From Duganella rivi (GTDB taxonomy: Bacteria; Pseudomonadota; Gammaproteobacteria; Burkholderiales; Burkholderiaceae_D), in assembly GCF_009857435.1 (NCBI RefSeq), contig NZ_WWCK01000003.1, positions 792,859 through 856,858 on the forward strand: a stretch of 64,000 bases of DNA. Direction: 5' to 3'. A program made the translations under genes and the position numbers. The notes under the pieces are model-generated. The model saw only the letters and a list, made by a program, of their open reading frames with translations, was not told where the DNA came from and did no database searches. Shown in pieces: positions 27,703 through 37,100 of this stretch; position 1 is the first letter of the stretch, and each line of letters starts with the position of its first letter.

Positions 27703-28680
27703 TTAACCCTTCACTGCGCCAGAAGCGATGCCGCGCACGAACCAGCGGCCGGAAATAAAGTAGAGCGCCAGCGGCACGACCGACGTCAAAATGGTCGCCG
27801 CCATATTCACGTTGTACAGGCGCTCGCCGGTGGTGGTGTTGATGATGTTATTCAGCTGGACGGTCATCGGCAAATGCTCGGAGCCTGCAAATACAAGGCC
27901 CAGCAGGAAGTCGTTCCAGATACCGGTCACCTGCATGATGACGGCGACCACGATCACCGGCGTCGACATCGGCAGCATCAGCTGCAAGAAGATGCGCCAG
28001 AAACCGCCGCCGTCGATACGCGCGGCCTTGAACAATTCCAGCGGCAGCGCGGCGTAGTAATTACGGAACAACAGCGTCATCACCGGCATGCCGAAGATGG
28101 TGTGGATGATGATGATGCCCGGCAGGGAGCTAAACAAATCCACCGCCGCCAGCACCCGCACCAGCGGGTAAATCATCACCTGCACCGGGATGAAAGCGCC
28201 CATCATCAGGATGGCGAACAGGAAGCCTGCACCGCGCGGACGCCAGAACGACAGCGCATAGCCATTCACCGCGCCGATGGCAATCGACAGGATGGTGCTT
28301 GGCACGACGATGGCGACCGAGTTCCAGAAGCCGCCCTTGATGCCGTTGCATTCAAGGCCGGTACACGCCGAAGACCACGCCTGTACCCACGGCTCCAGCG
28401 TGAAGTTCTGCGGCAGCGCGAACAGCGTGCCAAGGCGGATTTCTTCCATCGGCTTCACCGACGTTATCAGCATCACGTACAGCGGCAGCAGGAAGAACAG
28501 CGCCGCCACGATCAGGAAACCATACACGCCGATGCGGGCCGGCGTCCAGGCGCCGCTGCGGCGCGGGCGCGGCGTTGGGATGCTGGCGTCGTTGGCGGCG
28601 TTCGGATGCAGCGCTTCGGCAGCGGCGGCTGCGTTGGCGCCGCCGGTAGTTTTATCGAGTTTCACAACTTGTCCCATCAT
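27703..28680 (-). CDS. Sugar ABC transporter permease, MalG-like
   Basis: This 325-aa CUT1 inner-membrane permease has about six transmembrane helices after a roughly 45-residue cytosolic tail rich in Ala/Asn/Pro. The EAA motif is in ELFKAARIDGGGFWRIFLQL. It overlaps the upstream permease gene by 4 bp (ATGA), so the pair is co-translated. It resembles the second permease of glucose/mannose-type systems. Confidence 0.93.
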   Translation of the reverse strand: MMGQVVKLDKTTGGANAAAAAEALHPNAANDASIPTPRPRRSGAWTPARIGVYGFLIVAALFFLLPLYVMLITSVKPMEEIRLGTLFALPQNFTLEPWVQAWSSACTGLECNGIKGGFWNSVAIVVPSTILSIAIGAVNGYALSFWRPRGAGFLFAILMMGAFIPVQVMIYPLVRVLAAVDLFSSLPGIIIIHTIFGMPVMTLLFRNYYAALPLELFKAARIDGGGFWRIFLQLMLPMSTPVIVVAVIMQVTGIWNDFLLGLVFAGSEHLPMTVQLNNIINTTTGERLYNVNMAATILTSVVPLALYFISGRWFVRGIASGAVKG

Positions 28681-29561
28681 GCCCCCAATGCAGCGCGGCG
28701 GTTGCGCACAAAGTACAGCGGCGCGACGATGGCCAATACTGTCAACAGCAGCACGATCGAAGCAGCGGAAGCCAGGCCGATATTGGCGCGGCCGAACAGA
28801 TAATCCATGATGAATTTGGCCGGCACTTCGCTGGCCGTACCCGGGCCGCCCTGCGTCATCGCAACCACGGCGTCGAACACCTTCACCACCATCACGAACA
28901 GCAGCACGAAGGCCGTCGATACGGAGGCGCCCAGCATCGGCAGCACGATGCTCAGGTAGACGCGCCAGCGCGGGATGCCGTCGATGCGGGCGGCCTTCCA
29001 GATTTCTTCATCCACGCCGCGCAGGCCGGACAGCATCAGCGCCATCACCAGGCCGGAGGCCTGCCACACGGTGGCAATCACAATCGTGTAGATCGCCATA
29101 TCCTGATCGACAATCCAATCGAATTGCGCCTCCGTCCATCCCAGCTTGTGCAGCACTTCCTGGATACCGAGTTCAGGATTCAAAATCCACTGCCAGATCA
29201 AGCCGGTGGCGACAAACGACATCGCATACGGATACAGGAACACGGTGCGCAGAGCGCCTTCCGCCATCACCTTCTGATCGATGAACACCGCCAGCAGGAA
29301 GCCGATAATCAGGCACGCGGCGATAAACAGCACGCCGTAGACGGCCACGTTTTGCAGCGACAGCAGCCAGCGCTCGTTATTGAACAAGCGGATGTACTGC
29401 GACGCGCCGACAAAGTCGCTTGCCGGGAAAGTGCGCGAGCTGCTGACCGATACGCGGGCCGTCCACAGCATGGTGCCGAGGTAGGCCAGCAGCACGGTCA
29501 GCGCCATCGGCAGGATGGCAACGTAGGCCGCGAATGAAACGTTCTGGCGTTTCTTGACCAT
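28677..29561 (-). CDS. Sugar ABC transporter permease, MalF-like
   Basis: This 294-aa CUT1 permease has six predicted transmembrane helices and the EAA loop EIWKAARIDGIPRWRVYLSI, which contacts the ATPase. It starts 3 bp after the binding-protein gene and overlaps the second permease by 4 bp. It has the compact form without the extra N-terminal helices of E. coli MalF. Confidence 0.93.
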   Translation of the reverse strand: MVKKRQNVSFAAYVAILPMALTVLLAYLGTMLWTARVSVSSSRTFPASDFVGASQYIRLFNNERWLLSLQNVAVYGVLFIAACLIIGFLLAVFIDQKVMAEGALRTVFLYPYAMSFVATGLIWQWILNPELGIQEVLHKLGWTEAQFDWIVDQDMAIYTIVIATVWQASGLVMALMLSGLRGVDEEIWKAARIDGIPRWRVYLSIVLPMLGASVSTAFVLLFVMVVKVFDAVVAMTQGGPGTASEVPAKFIMDYLFGRANIGLASAASIVLLLTVLAIVAPLYFVRNRRAALGA

Positions 29562-29564
29562 GGC

Positions 29565-30806
29565 TTATTCGCCCTTGATGGCGCGGGCGAAGGCTTTTTG
29601 CGCATCGTCCGCAGACTGGTTCTTGTTCCAGTAGCTGGTCAGTACATCTTGCAGCGCGCCGGTGGTATCCGGTGTGGCCAGCATCTCGGTGTTAGGCAGT
29701 TGGCGCGTCTTGTCCTTCATGATGGCTAAGCCCTGGCGGGCGCAGATATCGAGCTGCGATTCATCGACGTCGCCGCGAATCGGGATCGCCCCCTTGCGCG
29801 CGGCGAACGCCACTTGCGCCGCTGGCGACGTTACCACATTGGCCAACAGCTTCTGCGCCTTGATCGCGTTAGCGTCATTCGTTTTCGGGAACACGAAAGC
29901 GTCACCGGCAACGATGTACGGCGCCTTGGGGCCAAAGCCCGGATAGCAGCCGAAGTCCTTGCCCGCTACCTGCTTGGCGGCGGCGAATTCGCCCTTGGCC
30001 CAGTCGCCCATGATCTGCACGCCCGCCTTGCCCTGCACTACCAGCGCGGTGGCGTCGTTCCAGTTGCGGCCCGGCGAGCCGGCGTCGACGAAGGCTTTCA
30101 GCTTTTTAAACTCGACCAGCACTTGCTTAAATTGCGGCGACATCACGGCCTTCTGATCGCGGTCGCGGTACACCTTGAGGTACAGGTCAGAACCGCCGAC
30201 CATGGCAAAGATGGCGTCAAAGGTGATCTTCTCTTGCCATACCTGGCCGCCGAAGGCCAGCGGCACCACGCCTGCAGCTTTCAGCTTGGCCAGCTGCGCG
30301 AGGAATTCTTCCCAGGTCTGCGGCTCGTTGGTGATGCCGGCTTTTTTATACGCGGCTTTCGAGTAGAAGAACCAGGCCGGCATGTGAATGTTGACCGGCG
30401 CGGCGTAGAAATGGCCGTTGATCTTGATCGCTTGCAGGATCGACGGCGGCATGATCTGATCCCACTTGCCGGCAATCGCCACGTCATCGACGTTATTGAG
30501 CAAGCCCTGCTCGACGAAATCGCGGAACTGCTTGGAGGTGTTGAACTGCGCGGCGGTCGGCGCATTGCCGCCGACGATGCGGTTAATCGTGGTGGCGCGC
30601 GACTGGTCGGCGCCGGCGACGGCCTGGTCTACCCATTGGCCGCCGGCCTTGTTATAGGCCTCTGCAAATTGTTTAACAGCGGCCGACTCGCCGCCCGAAG
30701 TCCACCAGTGAATCACGGTTGCTTTCAACGGCGCTTGCGCGTGCGCTGCACCGCTGACTGCCAGGGCAAGCGCCACTGCGCCGCCCAGTTTTGAGGCCTT
30801 GTACAT
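29565..30806 (-). CDS. Sugar ABC transporter binding protein
   Basis: This 413-aa periplasmic binding protein has a signal peptide cleaved after AHA (residue 23). The mature start ATVIHWWTSGGESAA and the YAAPVNIHMPAWFFY region resemble GtsA-type glucose/mannose binding proteins of the CUT1 family. The sugar cannot be fixed from sequence, but the beta-glucosidase upstream suggests glucose or a short beta-glucoside. A 51-bp gap from the glucosidase gene holds a small hairpin (GGGCG arms, 30825-30840) just before its ribosome-binding site. Confidence 0.92.
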   Translation of the reverse strand: MYKASKLGGAVALALAVSGAAHAQAPLKATVIHWWTSGGESAAVKQFAEAYNKAGGQWVDQAVAGADQSRATTINRIVGGNAPTAAQFNTSKQFRDFVEQGLLNNVDDVAIAGKWDQIMPPSILQAIKINGHFYAAPVNIHMPAWFFYSKAAYKKAGITNEPQTWEEFLAQLAKLKAAGVVPLAFGGQVWQEKITFDAIFAMVGGSDLYLKVYRDRDQKAVMSPQFKQVLVEFKKLKAFVDAGSPGRNWNDATALVVQGKAGVQIMGDWAKGEFAAAKQVAGKDFGCYPGFGPKAPYIVAGDAFVFPKTNDANAIKAQKLLANVVTSPAAQVAFAARKGAIPIRGDVDESQLDICARQGLAIMKDKTRQLPNTEMLATPDTTGALQDVLTSYWNKNQSADDAQKAFARAIKGE

Positions 30807-30857
30807 TCTGTCTGTCTCCCTTGTGGGCGTCGAAGCGCCCTATTCTATTCGTGTAGC

Positions 30858-32216
30858 TTAATTTTGGGCGGCTCGCTCCGCCAAAAATTGTGTCACCAGC
30901 TTTGCACTGCGTTTCAGCGTACGCTTCTGCGTGGCGTAATCGACATGGATGATACCGAAACGGCGCTCATAACCAAAGGCCCATTCAAAATTGTCCATCA
31001 AGGACCAAATAAAGTAGCCGCGCACGTCCACGCCCTGCTTCACCGCTTGATTCACCGCTTCGAGGTGGCGGTTCAAGAACGAGATGCGCTGGTGGTCGTT
31101 GACTTCTCCATCGACCACGGCGTCGTCGGTCGCCATGCCGTTCTCGGTGATATAAATCGGCGGCAGGTTAGGATAATCGCGGTGGAAGCCGACCAGCAAG
31201 TGGCGCAGGCCTTCCGGGTAAACTTCCCAGCCCATTTGCGTGCGCTCCACGCCTTCCAGATCGACTTCAATGTAGCCGTGCTTACCGTCGCTGATCACGT
31301 TGGTGCGGAAGTAGTAATTGATGCCCAGGAAATCCAGCGGCGTGCCGATGATCTCCATGTCGCCATTCAGGATGGTCGGCGCGGCGCCCGGCCACAGCTC
31401 CCACAGCGCCGATGGATAGGACTTCTTCAGCAGCGGATCGAGGATCCAGTTATTGTGCTGGAGCTCAAACAGCCATGCGGCGCGCTGGCCTGCCTCGCTG
31501 GTGTCGGTGCTGGTGCCGCGGCCGACGTTGGCGACGATGCCGACTTGCGCCGACGGGTCGTTCTCGCGCAGATGCTTCACCGCCAGGCCGTGACCAAGCA
31601 GCAGGTGGTGCATGGCCTGGGTGGCAAACACCACGTCCTGCTTGCCCGGCGCGTGATGACCGGTGCCGTAGCCGTGCATGGCCGAGCACCATGGCTCGTT
31701 CAGCGTGGCCCACGCATCGACCAAGCCGGCCAGCTGCTTGCTGATCATGTCGGCGTATTCGGCGAACTTGTATGCAGTGTCGCGGTTGACCCAGCCGCCC
31801 TTGTCTTCCAGGTGCTGCGGCAGATCCCAGTGGTATAGCGTGACGTAGGTTTTCAGACCCTTGGCGCGCAGGGCCTTCAACAGATTGCGATAGAACGCGA
31901 TGCCCTTGTCATTCGGCTTGCCGTCGATGGTCATCACGCGCGGCCACGAAATCGACAGGCGGTAAGCGCCGACGTTCAAGCTGGCCAGCAGCTCCACGTC
32001 TTGTTCCCAGCGGTGATAGTGATCACAGGCGAATTCGCCGGTGTCGCCAGCCAGCACCTTGCCCGGCGTGGCGGAGAAGGTATCCCAGATCGACGGCAAA
32101 CGGCCGTCTTCATTCACTGCGCCTTCGATCTGATACGCAGCGGTGGCCGCGCCAATCAGGAAATCCTTGCGCCATAAAACCGAATCGGCCGGCGGCGAAA
32201 ACGTCTGGTCTACCAC
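30858..32216 (-). CDS. GH1 beta-glucosidase
   Basis: This 452-aa family 1 glycoside hydrolase has the acid/base Glu174 in TLNEPWC and the nucleophile Glu358 in YITENGMA. The N-terminal FLIGAATAAYQIEGA signature is intact. There is no signal peptide, so it acts in the cytosol on beta-glucosides brought in by the transporter. The start is a GTG at 32216 with AAGGAG six bases upstream. It is the first gene of the operon and is preceded by a clear promoter and operator. Confidence 0.96.
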   Translation of the reverse strand: MVDQTFSPPADSVLWRKDFLIGAATAAYQIEGAVNEDGRLPSIWDTFSATPGKVLAGDTGEFACDHYHRWEQDVELLASLNVGAYRLSISWPRVMTIDGKPNDKGIAFYRNLLKALRAKGLKTYVTLYHWDLPQHLEDKGGWVNRDTAYKFAEYADMISKQLAGLVDAWATLNEPWCSAMHGYGTGHHAPGKQDVVFATQAMHHLLLGHGLAVKHLRENDPSAQVGIVANVGRGTSTDTSEAGQRAAWLFELQHNNWILDPLLKKSYPSALWELWPGAAPTILNGDMEIIGTPLDFLGINYYFRTNVISDGKHGYIEVDLEGVERTQMGWEVYPEGLRHLLVGFHRDYPNLPPIYITENGMATDDAVVDGEVNDHQRISFLNRHLEAVNQAVKQGVDVRGYFIWSLMDNFEWAFGYERRFGIIHVDYATQKRTLKRSAKLVTQFLAERAAQN

Positions 32217-32241
32217 GAAAACTCCTTAGTCTGAACAGGGA

Positions 32242-32257
32242 GTGGAAGCGCTTCCAC
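32242..32257. promoter_or_regulatory. LacI-type operator upstream of beta-glucosidase
   Basis: GTGGAAGCGCTTCCAC is a perfect 16-bp palindrome with the central CG typical of LacI-family operators. It lies just downstream of the -10 box, where a repressor would block transcription start, and 25 bp before the glucosidase start. A near copy precedes the TonB receptor. Confidence 0.88.
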
Positions 32258-32268
32258 AAGATGTCCAG

Positions 32269-32298
32269 ATACTAACAGCGAAGAATTTCGGGTGTCAA
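32269..32298 (-). promoter_or_regulatory. Sigma70 promoter of the beta-glucosidase operon
   Basis: On the minus strand, a consensus -35 TTGACA (32293-32298) is followed after 18 bp by -10 TAGTAT (32269-32274). The predicted transcription start is near 32262. The LacI-type operator begins about 5 bp downstream of it. Confidence 0.75.
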
Positions 32299-32307
32299 CG
32301 AGATTTC

Positions 32308-32344
32308 AAAAAAAATGAGGGCGGCGTTGTTGGCGCCGCCCTCA
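32308..32344 (-). terminator. Terminator after the PEP-CTERM gene
   Basis: Perfect 11-bp arms TGAGGGCGGCG and CGCCGCCCTCA flank a 7-nt loop, followed on the minus strand by eight T. It separates the PEP-CTERM gene from the beta-glucosidase promoter. Confidence 0.92.
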
Positions 32345-32364
32345 TCCCTCATTGCCGCTTAGGT

Positions 32365-34143
32365 TTAACGGCCCTTATTCCGGCGCCGCGCGGCCACGCC
32401 GATTGCCATCAGGCCGCCCAGCAACATCAGGCTGGTCGACGGCTCGGGCACGGCGCTGATGCTGATGCCACCGGTGCCAGCGATGGTCGTGAAGTACTCT
32501 CCCCAGTCGTAGTCACCGTAGCCGGTAACGACCAGCACGTATTGCTGTCCACGCCTCAGGTAGACGGAGATAGCGCTTTCCCCCATATCGTCGGTGCCGC
32601 CCAGCGCCCTGCCGTCCAGTATGTTACGGTAGGAATCGGCCGGGTTGAAGCTGCCCTCATACAAAAAGGTTCCGCAGTTATAGCCGCAGACCGTCAGGAA
32701 CGAGAACTCGCCTGCCTCGGCCGTCACACTGATGTTATAGGCACGGTACGCGACGTCCTGGCCCAGGGAGTTAGGCTCGCCGCCGTAGTTGCTGGGGCGG
32801 TGGAAGGTCGGCCCGAAGGTGGTGTCGCCGCTCACGGTAACCACGTCCGCGCTGGCTTGCTGCACGGCGCCGGCCAGCAACGCCAGCACCAGCGCCCGGC
32901 GGCCGTGGCGGCGCGCTGCGAGTCCCACAGCCAGCAAGCCGCCAAGCAGCATCAGCCAGGTCGAAGGCTCGGGAACGGCAGTGATGGTAAATGGCTTGAG
33001 CCCGACCACGCTGAGGCTGAAGTAACCGGAATCGCGCCAGCTGTCGCCAGTAACCACCAGGCTGTAATGCCCTGCCCGCAGCGGCCCGCCCAGTCCAGCG
33101 GTTTGCGGGGCGACATAGTTGTCATCGCCGGCGATGAAGTCTTGCAGCGGCGCGGCAGGGTCGAAGCTCTTGTAGAGGAACATCGAGCAGTCGAAGCCGC
33201 AGCTCAGATCGAACAGGATGCCAGCCGTGTTCTGCAGGATGTTGACATCAAACAGGCGGTACGCCGTGTAGCCCATGTAATCGGATTCATCCGGGCCGCC
33301 ATACTGCATCGGGCGCAGGAAGGTAGGGGCGCCGGTCGTGTCGCCGGTGACGATGGCAATGGTGCTGGCCTGCGCCAGCGGCACCGTCCCAAGCAGCAAG
33401 GCCGACAGCGCCAGCGCAGCGCTACGGCGGCGGCGCCCCACCAGCGCCAGCCCGGCCAGACCGGCCAGCAGCAACAGCCAGGTGGAAGGCTCCGGCACCG
33501 CGCTCACGCTGATGTTATCGAGCGCGAACTGGGCCTGTCCGTAGGCCATGTCTTCCAGCGAATTGACGCAGCTGCCGCTGTCCGTGAACACGCAGGCGCT
33601 GATGTTCAAGCCGCTCAGCTGCACGCCCGAAAACGCGCCCAGCGTTGCACTGCTGAAGACGAAGTTGCCGTCGCCGTCCTGGCTCGGGAAGTCGAGCGCG
33701 AGGCTGATGGCGCCGCCGCCAACGCGGGTGCCGGACAGCACCAGTTGCCCGTAGATCCCGTTGGCCACCGGCAGCGAGGCGACGAAACCGTAATCGAGGC
33801 CGTTGAGCGTGAAGGCCAGGCCGTCGCTGCGGCCCAGGTGCAGGCCACCGTCGCCCAGGCCCGCGTAGTAGCGGCTACCGTCGCCCACCGGGCAGGCCAC
33901 GAGCTCGCAGCTGAACGGATCGGACGGATCGAGAATGGCGCCGGAAGTACCGTGCAAGCCGAGCGCAGCCGTCACCGGCCCCTCGAGCACGTCCAGCACG
34001 TAGCCGGCCTCGTGCAGCACCGCGCCGCCGTCGAACACGTCCGCTTGCTGCAGGTTGAAATCGATGACGTCGGCCATGGCCGGCGCCGCGGCCAGCAGGC
34101 TGCTGCTGATGAGCAATGCCAGCACGTAGCGAAACTTTTTCAT
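32365..34143 (-). CDS. Tandem three-unit PEP-CTERM protein
   Basis: This 592-aa protein contains three export-and-anchor units in one frame. Unit 1 has a signal peptide (1-24), a roughly 190-residue domain and a PEP-CTERM tail (VPEPSTW 216-222, hydrophobic segment, GRRRR). Unit 2 starts at once with a second signal-peptide-like stretch (237-259, ending AQA), a domain, and VPEPSTW at 390-396. Unit 3 repeats this (411-432, ending ASA) and ends with VPEPSTS 565-571, a hydrophobic helix and RRRNKGR. Unit 2 and 3 domains are clearly related (GDTT..PTF.RP..YGG, CG..C..FLY..SF.P). PEP-CTERM tails are cut by exosortases. The ATG at 34143 follows AAGGGA; an extension to 34182 is possible. Confidence 0.9.
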   Translation of the reverse strand: MKKFRYVLALLISSSLLAAAPAMADVIDFNLQQADVFDGGAVLHEAGYVLDVLEGPVTAALGLHGTSGAILDPSDPFSCELVACPVGDGSRYYAGLGDGGLHLGRSDGLAFTLNGLDYGFVASLPVANGIYGQLVLSGTRVGGGAISLALDFPSQDGDGNFVFSSATLGAFSGVQLSGLNISACVFTDSGSCVNSLEDMAYGQAQFALDNISVSAVPEPSTWLLLLAGLAGLALVGRRRRSAALALSALLLGTVPLAQASTIAIVTGDTTGAPTFLRPMQYGGPDESDYMGYTAYRLFDVNILQNTAGILFDLSCGFDCSMFLYKSFDPAAPLQDFIAGDDNYVAPQTAGLGGPLRAGHYSLVVTGDSWRDSGYFSLSVVGLKPFTITAVPEPSTWLMLLGGLLAVGLAARRHGRRALVLALLAGAVQQASADVVTVSGDTTFGPTFHRPSNYGGEPNSLGQDVAYRAYNISVTAEAGEFSFLTVCGYNCGTFLYEGSFNPADSYRNILDGRALGGTDDMGESAISVYLRRGQQYVLVVTGYGDYDWGEYFTTIAGTGGISISAVPEPSTSLMLLGGLMAIGVAARRRNKGR

Positions 34144-34178
34144 GGAAATTCCCTTTAAATTGATTGGTGTATGCGTCA

Positions 34179-37100
34179 TCACTTGAGCTTGACCTTCTTG
34201 GCCCGGCCGCCGCGCAACAACGGCAGCGGGTCGGTGGTGTCGATTTCAATTACCGTGCTGGCCTCGTTGGCGCCGGCGTACTGGAAATTCACCATGCCCA
34301 GGAAACGCTTGCCGCTCTCCAGCCCCGACCAGCTGTAGCCGGCCACGCCGGCCTTGCCCTGGTACAGCAAGCCGGGCACGGTCAGCTTCAGGTTGCCCGC
34401 ACCGCTGGCCGGCCCCACCATCCAGCTCGACAGCTTGTAACTGGCGCTGCCATCCTTGGGCGCGTAGCCGACCACGCACACCTTGTAATCGCCGGGTGGC
34501 GGGTTCAGCATGGTCAGCACCTCGTCCGAGCCGGCGACCGCGCTGGCGCCAAGCTGATTGCCCGCGCCGTCGAGCAAGTACAGATCGAGATCGCTGTCCT
34601 GGCCGCCGCTGGTGTCGGCGTTGTAGAGCGCGAAGCGGGCCAGCATGGTGCCGGGAGAGATGGTCACCGGCGTCACCTCCACGCCCTCCGTGCTGCCCCA
34701 GCAATCGGCATATTCCGACGCCTTGCCGATGGTGGAGGCGACCTGGGTGGCCGCCACCAGATTGCTGCGGACGGCGCCGACGGGCCCGGTGTAGCCAGAC
34801 AGCAGCGGCACCAGCTTGCTGCCGCTGGCCGCCTCGCTGTAGACGTAAGGCAGGGTCGCCAGCGTCGCGGCGCGCGCCACCAGCGGGCTGCGCACCTGGT
34901 GGCCATGGCCGTCGCTCCAGGTCAGCTTGCCGTAGCTCCACTGGTGCATCGGCGCCGTGGTGCGGCTCAGCTTGACCGTGAAATCAGCCTTGGCGCCGGG
35001 CGCCAGCGTCAGCGTCGCCGGGCTGACCTCGACCTTGTAGCCGGGCAAGGTGGCGCTGGCCGTGTAGGTGGCGCTGTTGGCGCCCACATTGGTCACGGTA
35101 CGGCGCAGGCTCTGCGAGGACAGCACCGCCTCCGCCCCCAGCGACGGCAGGTTCAGGTCGGACGCCGCCAGCGGCGTCACCCCGCCGCAGTCGATCGCCA
35201 CTTTCAGCGACTGGCCGCACAGGAAGCGGCGGTAGTCCTCGGGGCCGGCGTCGTACACCAGGCCGGGGTCGGCGGCGGTGCTTGGCGCCACCTGGCCGGC
35301 GCCCTGCCCCCACGGCAGCTTGCCGGTGTTGAGCGCGCTGTTATCCCACCACTGCGCACCGGCCAGGCCATCGGACTGGGTATCGAAGGCCGTGGTCATC
35401 AGCGCCGACTTGATGGCTGCCGGGCTCCAGTCCGGGTGTACCTGCTTGAGCACGGCCGCGATGCCGGAGATGTGCGGCGTCGCCATCGAGGTGCCGGTCA
35501 TGAATTCCCACGCCGGCGCCGGCATCTTGCCGCCGGTGTAGGGCGCCATGAAGTCCTCCTCGGTCGGCATGTACGGCAGGCCGGCGGCGAGGATGTCGGT
35601 GCCCGGCGCGGCCAGATCCGGCTTCAGCAGGTTGCGGTCGGCCACGTTGGGGCCGCGCGAGGACGAGCCGGCGACGATCGGCGCCGCCGCCGGATTGCTG
35701 TCGTACACCGGGTAGACGTCGCCCAGCGCGGCCGTGCCGGCTGCCCCGGCGCTTGCCACGTAGTTTTTCAGGGTCTTGCCCTCGGCCAGGCCCAGGTGCA
35801 CCATCGACAAGGTGTAGGGCTGGCCCGGGAAGGTGCTGGCGCCGCCATCGACGTTGACGATCACCACCCCGGCTGCGCCGGCCGCCAGCGCATTCTTGAC
35901 CTTGTCCGCCAGGTAGTTGCCGCCGCGGTCGCACACCAGGATCTTGCCCTTGACCTTCTCGACGTCGAACGGCATGCCCAGACTTTCCGCCGGCCCATAG
36001 CATTGCGCAATGCGGATGTCGTCGGGGCGGGTGCCGCGCTTGCCCGCGTCCTTGGCCAGCAGCAGCGGCGCCGACGGGGTATTGGCATTGTTCGACACGC
36101 CGTCGAGCACGACACCGCTACCGAGCTTGACGCGGGCCCGGTAACTGCGGTTGTGGGTCGAGTTGGCCACCGTGGTCACCCACGGCGCGATGTTGGTCAC
36201 CGGCTGCGGCTCCTCGTTGGCTGGCCCCTCATTGCCGCCCGCCGCCGCTACGAACACGCCGGCGTTGGCCGCGCCCAGGAAGGCCAGCTCGACCGGGTCG
36301 TCGAACTCGCCGCCGCCGAGGCTGCTGCCGATGGAGTAGCTGAGCACGTTCACGCCATCCTTGACGGCTTGCTCCACCGCCGCCACGGTGCTGTCGTTCG
36401 GGCAGGAATTCTGTTCGCCGTTGCCGTAATCGGCCGTCCAGCACACCTTGTAGATCGCCAGCCGCGCACGCGGCGCCATGCCCCCTACCTTGCCCATCGG
36501 TACGCCGGCCACCGTGGCCGCCACGCCCGACACGCCGGCCGCGGTGCTGGCCGTGTGGGTGCCGTGGCCGATGCTGTCGCGCACGGAGCGGTACTCGTAT
36601 TCCGAGATCGGATACTTGGGATCGGGCGGGTAGATGCGCGCGCCGATCAGCTTGTTATTGCAGTTGGCCGGCGAAAAGCCTTGTCCCGGCTGGCACACCC
36701 CTTTCCAGCGCGCGGGCGGCGCATCGAACACCTGGGTGCCGGTGAACGACGGCGCGCCGTGATCGTCGACGCGATCGGCAAAGCTGGGATTCTCGGGCCA
36801 TACGCCGGTGTCCAGCATGCCGATAATCATGTCCTCGCCGGCGGCACGCTCGCCGCCGGCCTGATCCCACAGGCCGCCAGGCTTGTTCAGGCCCAGGAAG
36901 GTCGGTGTGTAGCTGGTGGTGGTGTGCCTGAGGGCGTTGGCGCTGATCTTGGCCACGCCGCCGCTTTTCTTCAGGGCCCGCACCTCGTCGTCAGTCAGCA
37001 TGGCCGAAAAGCCGTTGAACACCACGTTGTAACTGTCCCGAACCTGGGCGGCAGAAATACTGTTCAGTACCGCCGCCTTCTTCTGCTCCAGGTAGGCGAT

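Noticed and set aside
32242..34158. 638-codon plus-strand frame opposite the PEP-CTERM gene
   Set aside because: Low-complexity Ala/Arg/Gln/His composition and no motifs. The minus-strand frame has signal peptides and sorting motifs.
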